A stretch of 64,000 nucleotides of DNA, from NCBI RefSeq assembly GCF_016464305.1, contig NZ_JAEIOJ010000005.1:186001-250000 (forward strand), read 5' to 3'. Origin of the DNA: Umezawaea beigongshangensis. Lineage in GTDB: Bacteria > Actinomycetota > Actinomycetes > Mycobacteriales > Pseudonocardiaceae. Shown here piece after piece: positions 41,048 to 48,903 of this stretch. The notes beneath the pieces are model-generated. The model worked only from the letters and a program-made list of their open reading frames with translations, was not told the origin of the DNA and did not search any database. Position 1 is the stretch's first letter. Each line of letters starts with the position of its first letter. The position numbers and the translations under genes are program-made.

Positions 41048-41884
41048 TCAGCCGGTGCGGGGCGGTCGCAGCGCGCCGCGCTGGTAGGTCAGCTCGGCGC
41101 CCTTGACCTCGTCCTCCAGCAGCGCGTCCCACGACTTGTCGCCGGTGAGGGTGCGCAGCAGGAACGCCGTCACGTAGGACCGGGCGTACTTCTGCGTCGG
41201 GCGCTCGCCGTGGCCGTCCAGCACCAGTTCCGACCAGTGCCGTCCCTCGGCGAACCCGAGGTGGCTGGCCCCCGGCAGCGTGCGCAGCTGCACCGGCCCG
41301 AGCCACGCCTCCGCGATGGCCTCGGCGTGGCCGACGGGCGGGGCGATGCGGTCCTCGCCGGCGGCGACGTGCAGGCCGCGCATCGTGCAGCGCCGCGCCG
41401 CGTCCAGCGCGGACGGGCGGGTCTCGGTGGCGGCGAGCGTCACGACGGACCGCACGCGGTCGTCGTCGGCCGCGGTCAGCACGGCCGCGCCGCCGCCGGA
41501 GGAGTGACCGGCGACCGCGAGCTTGCCGGGGTCCACGCTGATGTCCCCGTCGCCCAGCCGCACGCCGGTGCACACGTCGAGGGTCGTGCTCAGGTTCGCG
41601 GCGAGCATCCTGGCCGACAGCAGCGGCCCCCGCTGCGCGGCGGGGGCGGCGGCGACGATGCCCCAGGACGCGAGGTGGCGCAGCAGACCGCGGTAGCGCT
41701 TCACGGGCTGGAGCCAGCCGTGGCCGAACGCGACGGCGGGCAGCCCCTTCCCGGAGCGCGGCGTGTAGACGAGGCCGGGGAGACCGACCAGCGCGAGGTC
41801 GCCGCGCAGCACCCGGTGCTCGCCGGGACGACTGAGCCGCTCCAACGCCTGTTTCGCAGAATGACCGGTCACCCGAAGCGCCAT
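41048..41884 (-). CDS. Alpha/beta hydrolase (dienelactone-hydrolase/lipase-like)
   Basis: A 278-residue protein with an alpha/beta hydrolase fold. The nucleophile elbow is GHSSGGGAA, an oxyanion strand AVAFGHGWLQP lies earlier, and the late His is in PGASHLGF. No signal peptide. The substrate is unknown; the layout resembles dienelactone hydrolase/chlorophyllase-like esterases. The position between the cassettes and glmS, convergent to the cassettes, agrees with Rv3438 (about 280 residues) in mycobacteria by my memory. A TACGGT box ends six bases before the ATG on this strand, suggesting a leaderless message. Confidence 0.85.
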   Translation of the reverse strand: MALRVTGHSAKQALERLSRPGEHRVLRGDLALVGLPGLVYTPRSGKGLPAVAFGHGWLQPVKRYRGLLRHLASWGIVAAAPAAQRGPLLSARMLAANLSTTLDVCTGVRLGDGDISVDPGKLAVAGHSSGGGAAVLTAADDDRVRSVVTLAATETRPSALDAARRCTMRGLHVAAGEDRIAPPVGHAEAIAEAWLGPVQLRTLPGASHLGFAEGRHWSELVLDGHGERPTQKYARSYVTAFLLRTLTGDKSWDALLEDEVKGAELTYQRGALRPPRTG

Positions 41885-41890
41885 GGGAGA

Positions 41891-41896
41891 ACCGTA
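41891..41896 (-). promoter_or_regulatory. Likely -10 box of a leaderless transcript (hydrolase gene)
   Basis: TACGGT on the minus strand ends six bases before the ATG at 41884, so transcription should begin at or next to the start codon. No ribosome binding site is present. Confidence 0.5.
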
Positions 41897-42025
41897 GTCG
41901 ATCGGGCCCCGTGCGGCCGTGACCGGGAGACGCGCGACCCGCTGCTCGATTGGTCTACACCAAAGAGCGTTCTGACCTGCGCAAAGTCCACTCCGTGGCA
42001 ATTTCGGGTTACCGCCTGGTCTGGC

Positions 42026-42031
42026 TACCCT
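42026..42031 (+). promoter_or_regulatory. Likely -10 box of a leaderless glmS transcript
   Basis: TACCCT ends six bases before the GTG of glmS, placing the transcription start on the first codon. There is no purine-rich ribosome binding site in the gap. No glmS ribozyme-like sequence is seen upstream. Confidence 0.5.
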
Positions 42032-42037
42032 GTCCGT

Positions 42038-43900
42038 GTGTGCGGAATCGTGGGATACGTGGGTCACCGGGCGGCGCTGGACGTCGTCCTCGACGGGCTC
42101 AGGCGACTGGAGTACCGGGGTTACGACTCGGCCGGTGTCGCGGTCCTGACCGGCGACGGCGGCCTGTCCGTCGAGCGCAAGGCGGGTCGGCTGACCAACC
42201 TCGAAGCCAGGCTGGAGGAGGTGGGTCGCGGCGCCTTCGGCGGCACCGCCGGCATGGGCCACACGCGCTGGGCCACGCACGGCGCTCCGATCGACCGCAA
42301 CTCCCACCCGCACCGCGACGCCACCGGCAGGGTGGCCGTGGTGCACAACGGCATCATCGAGAACTTCGCCGCGCTGCGCGCCGAGCTGGAGGCGGCCGGT
42401 GTCGAGATGACCAGCGACACCGACTCCGAGACCGCCGCCCACCTGGTCGCCCGCGCCTACGCCGAGGGCGACACCGCCGGTGACCTGCCCGGATCGGTCC
42501 GCGCGGTCGTGCGTCGCCTGGAGGGCGCGTTCACCCTCGTGGTGACCCACGCGGACGAGCCGGACCAGGTCGTCGCCGCGCGCCGCTCCTCCCCGCTGGT
42601 CGTCGGCGTCGGCGAGGGCGAGCACTTCGTCGCCTCGGACGTCTCGGCGTTCATCGAGCACACCCGCGAGGCCGTCGAGCTGGGCCAGGACCAGGTGGTC
42701 GTGATCACCCGCGACGGCTACGACGTCACCGACTTCCACGGCGAGCCCGCCGAGGCCAAGCCGTTCACGGTCAACTGGGACCTCTCGGCCGCCGAGAAGG
42801 GCGGCCACGAGTACTTCATGCTCAAGGAGATCGAGGAGCAGCCCGAGGCGCTGGCGAACACCCTGCGCGGGCACTTCGTCGACGGCCGGATCGTCCTCGA
42901 CGAGCAGCGGCTGTCCGACCAGGACCTCCGCGACGTCGACAAGGTGTTCGTCGTGGCCTGCGGCTCGGCCTACCACTCCGGACTCGTCGCGAAGTACGCC
43001 ATCGAGCACTGGACGCGGCTGCCCGTCGAGGTCGAGCTGGCCAGCGAGTTCCGCTACCGAGACCCGGTCCTCGACCGGGACACGCTGGTCGTCGCCGTGT
43101 CGCAGTCCGGCGAGACCGCGGACACCCTGGAGGCCGTGCGGCACGCCCGCGAGCAGAAGGCCCGCGTCCTGGCGGTGTGCAACACCAACGGCGCGCAGAT
43201 CCCGCGCGAGTCCGACGCCGTGCTCTACACGCACGCCGGACCGGAGATCGGCGTGGCGTCCACCAAGGCGTTCCTCGCGCAGATCGCGGCGAACTACCTC
43301 GTCGGCCTGGCGCTGGCGCAGGCGCGCGGCACCAAGTACCCCGACGAGGTGGCCCGCGAGTTCGCCGAGCTGGAGGCCATGCCCGCCGCCGTGCAGCGGG
43401 TGCTGGGCACGGTCGAGCAGGTCCGCGAGCTGGGCCGCGAGCTGGCCGACTCGAAGGCCGTGCTGTTCCTCGGCCGCCACGTGGGCTACCCGGTGGCGCT
43501 GGAGGGCGCGCTGAAGCTCAAGGAACTGGCGTACATGCACGCCGAGGGCTTCGCGGCCGGTGAGCTCAAGCACGGCCCGATCGCCCTGATCGAGGAGGGC
43601 CTGCCGGTCGTCGTGGTGATGCCGTCGCCGAAGGGCAGGGCCGTCCTGCACTCGAAGATGGTGTCCAACATCAGCGAGATCCAGGCGCGCGGCGCTCGCA
43701 CGATCGTGATCGCCGAGGAGGGTGACGAGACGGTCCGCCCGTTCGCCGATCACCTGATCGAGATCCCGGCCGTGTCGACGCTCCTCCAGCCGCTGCTGTC
43801 CACGATCCCGCTCCAGGTGCTGGCGGCGGAGATCGCCCGCAGCCGCGGCTACGACGTCGACAAGCCCCGCAACCTGGCGAAGTCCGTCACCGTCGAGTAG
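42038..43900 (+). CDS. glmS: Glutamine-fructose-6-phosphate aminotransferase (isomerizing)
   Basis: A 620-residue enzyme making glucosamine-6-phosphate, the first step to UDP-GlcNAc. The glutaminase nucleophile is Cys2, exposed after removal of the first residue (GTG then CGIVGYVGHR). The N-terminal Ntn domain has GYDSAGVAV and GHTRWATHG; the two SIS domains have CGSAYHSG and the C-terminal KPRNLAKSVTVE. The start is fixed by the catalytic Cys. Feedback and pathway link it with glmM upstream. A perfect 22-bp hairpin follows. Confidence 0.97.
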   Translation: MCGIVGYVGHRAALDVVLDGLRRLEYRGYDSAGVAVLTGDGGLSVERKAGRLTNLEARLEEVGRGAFGGTAGMGHTRWATHGAPIDRNSHPHRDATGRVAVVHNGIIENFAALRAELEAAGVEMTSDTDSETAAHLVARAYAEGDTAGDLPGSVRAVVRRLEGAFTLVVTHADEPDQVVAARRSSPLVVGVGEGEHFVASDVSAFIEHTREAVELGQDQVVVITRDGYDVTDFHGEPAEAKPFTVNWDLSAAEKGGHEYFMLKEIEEQPEALANTLRGHFVDGRIVLDEQRLSDQDLRDVDKVFVVACGSAYHSGLVAKYAIEHWTRLPVEVELASEFRYRDPVLDRDTLVVAVSQSGETADTLEAVRHAREQKARVLAVCNTNGAQIPRESDAVLYTHAGPEIGVASTKAFLAQIAANYLVGLALAQARGTKYPDEVAREFAELEAMPAAVQRVLGTVEQVRELGRELADSKAVLFLGRHVGYPVALEGALKLKELAYMHAEGFAAGELKHGPIALIEEGLPVVVVMPSPKGRAVLHSKMVSNISEIQARGARTIVIAEEGDETVRPFADHLIEIPAVSTLLQPLLSTIPLQVLAAEIARSRGYDVDKPRNLAKSVTVE

Positions 43901-43901
43901 T

Positions 43902-43958
43902 CCCCGACACGCGGCACGGGCGGTCCGCGTCGCGGGCCGCCCGTGCCGCGTGTCGGGG
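43902..43958 (+). terminator. Stem-loop after glmS
   Basis: A perfect 22-bp stem (43902-43923 with 43937-43958) and 13-base loop starting two bases after the stop. One of the longest perfect hairpins in the window. Confidence 0.85.
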
Positions 43959-43984
43959 GTGTGGCGTCGTGGCACCATTCGCAC

Positions 43985-45406
43985 ATGCTGGGTGCCTGGA
44001 GGACTGACCGGGTTCGTGCGGCCGAGGAGCGGGTGCTCGCCCGCACGCCCGAGGGCGCGCTGATGAGGCGTGCCGCGTTCGGGATCGCCACGGCCGCGCT
44101 GCGGATGCTCGCCGCCCCCGTGCCGGGTCGTCACGTCGTCCTGCTGGTCGGCGCGGGCAACAACGGCGGGGACGCGCTCTGGGCGGGGTACGAGCTGCGC
44201 CGCAGGGGCGTGGCCGTGACCGCCGTGCTGCTCGACCCCGACCGCGCGCACCGGGCCGGGCTGGCGGCGTTTCGCCGGGCCGGCGGCCGCACCGCCGACG
44301 ACCTGCCCCCGCGCGCCGACCTGGTGGTCGACGGCATCGTGGGCCTGTCGGCGCGCGGGCCGCTGCGCCCCCGCGCCGCCGCGCTGGTGGACCGGATCAC
44401 CGCGCCCGTCCTGGCCGTCGACCTGCCCAGCGGCGTCGACCCCGACACCGGCGCCGTCGACGGGCCCGCCGTGCGCGCCGACGTGACCGTCACGTTCGGC
44501 TGCCGCAAGCCCGTCCACGCCCTCGCTCCGCACCACTGCGGCGACGTCGTGCTCGTCGACCTCGGCCTGCGGCCGGAGCTGGGCGAGCCCGACCTGGTGG
44601 TCCTCGAACCCGCCGATGTCGGCCGCGCGTGGCCCGTGCCGGGTCCGGCCGACGACAAGTACACCCAGGGCGTCACGGGCGTGGCCGCCGGATCGGCCAC
44701 CTACCCCGGCGCGGCCGTGCTGTGCACCGGCGCGGCCGTCCTGGGCACCTCCGGCATGGTCCGCTACGCGGGCAGCGCCGCCGAGGTCGTGTCGCACCGC
44801 TGGCCGGAGACGATCTGCACCGGGTCGGTGACCGACGCGGGACGCGTGCAGGCGTGGGTCGTCGGTCCGGGACTGGGCACCGGCACGGCCTCGGCGGAGG
44901 TGCTGTCCGCCGTCATGGGTGCCGGGGTGCCGGTGCTCGCCGACGCCGACGCGATCACCCTGCTCGCCTCGGACGCGGCCCCGTGGGACGCGCGCGACCC
45001 CGGCACGGCCCTGGTGCTGACCCCGCACGACCGGGAGTACGCGCGGCTGGCCGGGGACGTCGGCACCGACCGGGTCGCCGCGGCGCTGCGGGCCGCGCGG
45101 CGCTTCGACGCGGTCGTGCTGCTCAAGGGCAACACCACGGTCGTGGCCGCGCCGGACGGGCGCGTGCTGGTCGGCGGCTCGCGCTCGTCCTGGCCGGCCA
45201 CGGCCGGGTCGGGGGACGTGCTGTCCGGGCTGCTGGGCTCGCTGCTCGCCGCGGGCGTCGACCCGTGGCTCGCCGCGGGGATGGCCGCCCACGTGCACTC
45301 GCTCGCGGCCGACCTGGCCGCGGACGGGGCTCCCGCGCCCGCGTCGGCGCTGCTCGCGTCCGTCCCGGACGCCATCAGGGCCTTGCGCGGCCGTGTGACA
45401 CCATGA
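43985..45406 (+). CDS. nnrD: Bifunctional NAD(P)H-hydrate epimerase / dehydratase
   Basis: A 473-residue two-domain enzyme that repairs hydrated NADH and NADPH. The N-terminal epimerase domain (YjeF-N) has LVGAGNNGGDALWAGYELRR and the catalytic-region DLPSGVDPDTG. The C-terminal ADP/ATP-dependent dehydratase domain has VVGPGLGTG, LTPHDREYARL, LLKGNTTVV and the nucleotide motif GSGDVLSGLLGS. The ATG at 43985 is used because upstream in-frame codons lie in the glmS terminator. The stop overlaps the alr start (ATGA). The same order and length occur in mycobacteria (Rv3433c, recalled). Confidence 0.95.
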   Translation: MLGAWRTDRVRAAEERVLARTPEGALMRRAAFGIATAALRMLAAPVPGRHVVLLVGAGNNGGDALWAGYELRRRGVAVTAVLLDPDRAHRAGLAAFRRAGGRTADDLPPRADLVVDGIVGLSARGPLRPRAAALVDRITAPVLAVDLPSGVDPDTGAVDGPAVRADVTVTFGCRKPVHALAPHHCGDVVLVDLGLRPELGEPDLVVLEPADVGRAWPVPGPADDKYTQGVTGVAAGSATYPGAAVLCTGAAVLGTSGMVRYAGSAAEVVSHRWPETICTGSVTDAGRVQAWVVGPGLGTGTASAEVLSAVMGAGVPVLADADAITLLASDAAPWDARDPGTALVLTPHDREYARLAGDVGTDRVAAALRAARRFDAVVLLKGNTTVVAAPDGRVLVGGSRSSWPATAGSGDVLSGLLGSLLAAGVDPWLAAGMAAHVHSLAADLAADGAPAPASALLASVPDAIRALRGRVTP

Positions 45407-46551
45407 AGCAGATCATGCCCGTTCCTCCTCCTCGCGCCGAGGTCCGCGTCGACCTGACGGCCCTAGAGCACAACGTCGCCCTGCTCGCCAGGACGGCCGC
45501 GACCTCCGGTTCGGCGGTGATGGCCGTCGTCAAGGCCGACGGGTACGGCCACGGCGCCGTGCAGGTCGCGCGCGCCGCCCTGCGCGCCGGCGCCACGTGG
45601 CTCGGCGCGTGCTCGCTCCCCGAGGCCGTGACGCTGCGGGAGGCCGGGATCACCGCGCCCGTCCTGGCCTGGCTGGACGTGCCGGGCGAGGACGTCGACC
45701 TCGGCGTCGCGGCCGAGGTGGACGTGTCGGTCTCCTCGCTGCGCGAACTGCACGAGGTGGCCGCAGCCGCCCGCCGCGCCGGAACGCGGGGCCGCGTCCA
45801 CCTCAAGATCGACACCGGCCTGTCCCGCAACGGCTGCACCCCGGACCTGTGGCCCGAGCTCGTCGCGGAGGCCGCGACCACCCCCGAGGTGGAGGTGGTG
45901 GCGGTGTGGTCCCACCTGGCCTGCGCCGACGAGCTGGGCCACCCCTCGATCGACGCGCAGGCCGCCCGGTTCGCCACGGCCCACCAGCAGGCCCGCGCGG
46001 CCGGGCTGAACCCGCTGCGGCACATCGCCAACTCGGCCGCCGCCCTCACCCGTCCCGACCTGCACTTCGACCTGGTCCGGCCGGGCATCGCGGTGTACGG
46101 CCTCAACCCCGTGCCGGTCGAGTTCGACCTGCGCCCGGTGATGTCGTTCCACTCGACGGTCGTGCTGGTCAAGCGCGTCGCCGCCGGTGAGGCCGTGTCC
46201 TACGGGCAGATCTGGACCGCGCCGCGCGACACCACCCTCGCGCTCGTGCCGGTCGGGTACGCCGACGGCGTCCCGCGCTCGCTGTCGGGCCGGATGGAGG
46301 TGCTGCTCGGGGGCGAGCGCAGGCCCGTCGTCGGGCGGATCTGCATGGACCAGCTCGTCGTGGACTGCGGTGACGACGTCGTGCGCGAGGGCGACGAGGT
46401 CGTGCTGTTCGGCTCGGGGGAGCGGGGTGAACCGACCGCGCGCGAGTGGGCCGACTCGATCGGGACCATCGACTACGAGATAGTCACGGGCATGTCCCGT
46501 CCGCGTGTGCGACGCACGTTCACCGGCACCTCGGCCCTGGTGCTGGCGTGA
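45403..46551 (+). CDS. alr: Alanine racemase
   Basis: A 382-residue PLP enzyme converting L- to D-alanine for peptidoglycan. The PLP lysine is Lys44 in AVVKADGYGHGA and the second catalytic base is Tyr286 in VPVGYADGVPR. RICMDQLVVDCG and the fold-type III barrel pattern (HLKIDTGLSRNG) are also present. The ATG overlaps the nnrD stop (ATGA); a second ATG at residue 5 is possible. The 3' end overlaps the GTG of a hydrolase gene. It fits the actinobacterial alr-hydrolase-tsaE order. Confidence 0.96.
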   Translation: MKQIMPVPPPRAEVRVDLTALEHNVALLARTAATSGSAVMAVVKADGYGHGAVQVARAALRAGATWLGACSLPEAVTLREAGITAPVLAWLDVPGEDVDLGVAAEVDVSVSSLRELHEVAAAARRAGTRGRVHLKIDTGLSRNGCTPDLWPELVAEAATTPEVEVVAVWSHLACADELGHPSIDAQAARFATAHQQARAAGLNPLRHIANSAAALTRPDLHFDLVRPGIAVYGLNPVPVEFDLRPVMSFHSTVVLVKRVAAGEAVSYGQIWTAPRDTTLALVPVGYADGVPRSLSGRMEVLLGGERRPVVGRICMDQLVVDCGDDVVREGDEVVLFGSGERGEPTAREWADSIGTIDYEIVTGMSRPRVRRTFTGTSALVLA

Positions 46552-47651
46552 GTCGCGTTCTCCGTGCTCTCGGCTGGGTCGGCGGGGTCACCGGCGCCGC
46601 GGTGACCGGCGCCGCCGTCAGCGCGGTCGCCCACAGCGCCAGGGTGTCGCAGCAGCGGCGCAGGGCCGGCGACCCGCTGGCCGACGAGCCGCTGGGCCAG
46701 CTCGTGCCCGACCGCGAGTCGACCGTGGCCGCCGACGACGGCGTGCCGCTGTCGGTCGAGGAGGTCGACCCGGCAGACGGGGGCGCACCCGAGCTGACCG
46801 TGGTCCTCGTGCACGGCTTCGCCCTGGACCGCCGCTGCTGGCACTTCCAGCGCCGCGACCTGGCGAAGCTCAGCGGGCCGCGGGTGCAGCTGGTCCTCTA
46901 CGACCAGCGCGGCCACGGCCGTTCCGGCAGATCGGCCGACGGCAGCACCATCGACCAGCTCGCGCGCGACCTCGACGCCGTGCTGCGCGCGGTCGTGCCG
47001 AGGGGGCAGCTCGTGCTCGTCGGGCACAGCATGGGCGGCATGACGATCATGGCGCTGGCCGAGCAGCGGCCCCAGCTGTTCGCCGACCGGGTGCGCGGCG
47101 TCGCGCTCGTCGGCACGGCGGCCGGCGCGGTCGGCGGCGCGGGCCTGCAGAAGTCGCTGCTGTCGCGCTACAACCCCGTCACGCAGGTGGTGGGCCGCCT
47201 GGCCGGTTTCCAGCCGGGCGTGGTCGAGTGGGCCCGCCGGTCCGCGGACATGCTCACCTGGAGCGGCATCCGGGCGCTGGCGTTCGGCGACCGGTCGGTG
47301 AGCCCGTCGCTGGTCGACCTGATGGACGACATGATCAGCGGTGTGCGGGTGAAGGTGCTCACCGACTTCCTGGAGACCCTCGGCACGCACAACCGGTACC
47401 GGGCACTGGCCGGTCTGCGGCACTGCGAGGTGCTGGTGATCAGCGGTGACGCCGACCGGGTGACGCCGTTCTCGCACGCCGAGCGGATGGCGCAGGAGCT
47501 GCCGCACGGCGAGCTGGTGCGCGCGCCGGGCGCGGGGCACATGGTCATGATGGAGCAGCCCGAGCTGGTCACCGGGCACGTGATCGACCTGATCCGCCGG
47601 TCGGCCGACCGGCCAGAGGAGGAGCGGCGGCGGTGGTGGCGACGAGCGTGA
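46548..47651 (+). CDS. Alpha/beta hydrolase
   Basis: A 367-residue alpha/beta hydrolase. Residues 5-30 form a Gly/Ala-rich hydrophobic segment that may be a membrane anchor or signal (VGGVTGAAVTGAAVSAVAHS). Motifs are VVLVHGFALDRRCW, YDQRGHGRSG, the nucleophile elbow GHSMGGMT and the late ISGDADRVTP and GAGHMVMM with the catalytic His. The substrate is unknown. The GTG overlaps the alr stop and the end overlaps tsaE, so it is part of the alr-tsaE string, a frequent arrangement in actinobacteria. Confidence 0.92.
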   Translation: MSRVLRALGWVGGVTGAAVTGAAVSAVAHSARVSQQRRRAGDPLADEPLGQLVPDRESTVAADDGVPLSVEEVDPADGGAPELTVVLVHGFALDRRCWHFQRRDLAKLSGPRVQLVLYDQRGHGRSGRSADGSTIDQLARDLDAVLRAVVPRGQLVLVGHSMGGMTIMALAEQRPQLFADRVRGVALVGTAAGAVGGAGLQKSLLSRYNPVTQVVGRLAGFQPGVVEWARRSADMLTWSGIRALAFGDRSVSPSLVDLMDDMISGVRVKVLTDFLETLGTHNRYRALAGLRHCEVLVISGDADRVTPFSHAERMAQELPHGELVRAPGAGHMVMMEQPELVTGHVIDLIRRSADRPEEERRRWWRRA

Positions 47652-48100
47652 GGACCCTCGCGACGGTCGAGGACACCGAGGACTTCGGCAGGCGCCTCGG
47701 CGAGCTGCTGCGCGGCGGTGACCTGCTGCTGCTCGCCGGGCCGCTCGGCGCGGGCAAGACGGCGCTGGTCCGCGGGCTGGCGCGCGGGCTGGGCGTGCTG
47801 GGCCGGGTCAGTTCGCCGACGTTCGTCATCGCCCGCGAGCACCCGCCGGCCGAGGGCGGCCGCGGTGTCGGGCTGGTGCACGTGGACGCCTACCGGCTCG
47901 GCGGGCACCTCGACGAGCTGGACGACCTCGACCTGGACACCGAGCTGGTGGACGCCGTCGTGGCCGTCGAGTGGGGCGAGGGGATGGCCGAGCGGCTGTC
48001 CGACGACCACCTGCTGATCACCCTGGAGCGCCGCGACGACGACACGCGCGTGGCGCACCTGACGCCGCACGGGGCCTGGCTGGACCGGCCCCTGCCGTAG
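47633..48100 (+). CDS. tsaE: tRNA threonylcarbamoyladenosine synthesis ATPase TsaE
   Basis: A 155-residue P-loop ATPase (GPLGAGKTALVRGLARGLG) with SSPTFVIAREH, HVDAYRLGG and AVEWGEGM, all TsaE family marks. It works with TsaB and TsaD to make the t6A37 base of tRNAs. Start: the GTG at 47633 has AGGAGG ten bases upstream; the GTG at 47648 that overlaps the hydrolase stop would remove five residues. tsaB and tsaD lie downstream, but a HAD gene and a minus-strand island intervene. Confidence 0.95.
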   Translation: MVATSVRTLATVEDTEDFGRRLGELLRGGDLLLLAGPLGAGKTALVRGLARGLGVLGRVSSPTFVIAREHPPAEGGRGVGLVHVDAYRLGGHLDELDDLDLDTELVDAVVAVEWGEGMAERLSDDHLLITLERRDDDTRVAHLTPHGAWLDRPLP

Positions 48101-48106
48101 GTCGCG

Positions 48107-48112
48107 TACTCT
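48107..48112 (+). promoter_or_regulatory. Likely -10 box of a leaderless HAD-gene transcript
   Basis: TACTCT ends eight bases before the GTG of the next gene, with no ribosome binding site in between. It fits the recurring TACnnT-6/8-start pattern of this window. Confidence 0.45.
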
Positions 48113-48120
48113 CGCCGCTC

Positions 48121-48822
48121 GTGCGAGCGGTGATCTTCGACTGGGGCGGCACGCTGACGCCGTGGGTGAGCCTGGACCACGTGGCCGTGTGGCGGCGCTA
48201 CGCCGACGTGCTGCACCCCGCCGACCCGGCCGAGGCGCAGCGGGTGGCGGTCGCCGCGGCGGAGGCCGAGCGGGCGGCGTGGCTGCGCGTGCGCGACCAC
48301 CACACGGCGTTCACCCTCGAACAGGTGCTCGCCGACGCCGGTTCGCCGTACGACGACGCCGCCCTGGAGGCGCTGCGCCTGGGCTACGACCCCGCGACGG
48401 CGACCGACCCCGAGGCCGCGCCGCTGCTGCGCGAGCTGCGCGGGCGCGGCCTGCGCACGGGCGTGCTGTCCTCGACGGCCTGGCCCGCGGCGTGGCACGA
48501 GGCGGTGCTGCGGCGCGACGGCGTGCTGGACCTGTTCGACGGCTGCGTGTGGAGCAGCGACCTGGAGTGGACCAAGCCGCACCCGTCGGCGTTCCTGGCG
48601 GCGGTGGAGGCCGTGGGGGTCGACGACCCGGCCGACTGCGTGTTCGTGGGCGACCGGCCCTACGACGACATCAGCGGAGCGAAGGCCGTGGGGATGCGCG
48701 CGGTGCTCGTGCCGCACAGCGACATCCCGGAGCACCAGCGGGTGCCGGTGAACGTGGAGCCGGACGCCGTGATCCGGTCCCTCTCCGAGCTGCCCGCCGT
48801 CCTCGACGGGTGGGCGTCCTGA
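48121..48822 (+). CDS. HAD-superfamily hydrolase
   Basis: A 233-residue phosphatase-like protein. Motif I is FDWGGTLTPW, where the second Asp of DxD is replaced by Gly (DWGGT), as in a known group of HAD proteins. Motif II is LSSTAWP, motif III is the Lys in EWTKPHPSAF and motif IV is FVGDRPYDDISGAK. The cap is helical, residues 15-85. The first Asp, which forms the phospho-enzyme, is kept. The missing acid/base Asp may lower or change phosphatase activity. Substrate unknown. Single gene, followed by a convergent unit. Confidence 0.88.
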   Translation: MRAVIFDWGGTLTPWVSLDHVAVWRRYADVLHPADPAEAQRVAVAAAEAERAAWLRVRDHHTAFTLEQVLADAGSPYDDAALEALRLGYDPATATDPEAAPLLRELRGRGLRTGVLSSTAWPAAWHEAVLRRDGVLDLFDGCVWSSDLEWTKPHPSAFLAAVEAVGVDDPADCVFVGDRPYDDISGAKAVGMRAVLVPHSDIPEHQRVPVNVEPDAVIRSLSELPAVLDGWAS

Positions 48823-48903
48823 GCGCTCACCCGCCGGTCGTCGGCGACGGCGCTGCCCACCCCGGCGCGCTCGGCCGCCGCCGTGCCCACCGACCCGCCC
48901 GCG

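Noticed and set aside
41885-42037. A glmS ribozyme or riboswitch upstream of glmS
   Set aside because: The gap is short, the transcript appears leaderless, and no ribozyme core elements are recognisable; this ribozyme is typical of Firmicutes.
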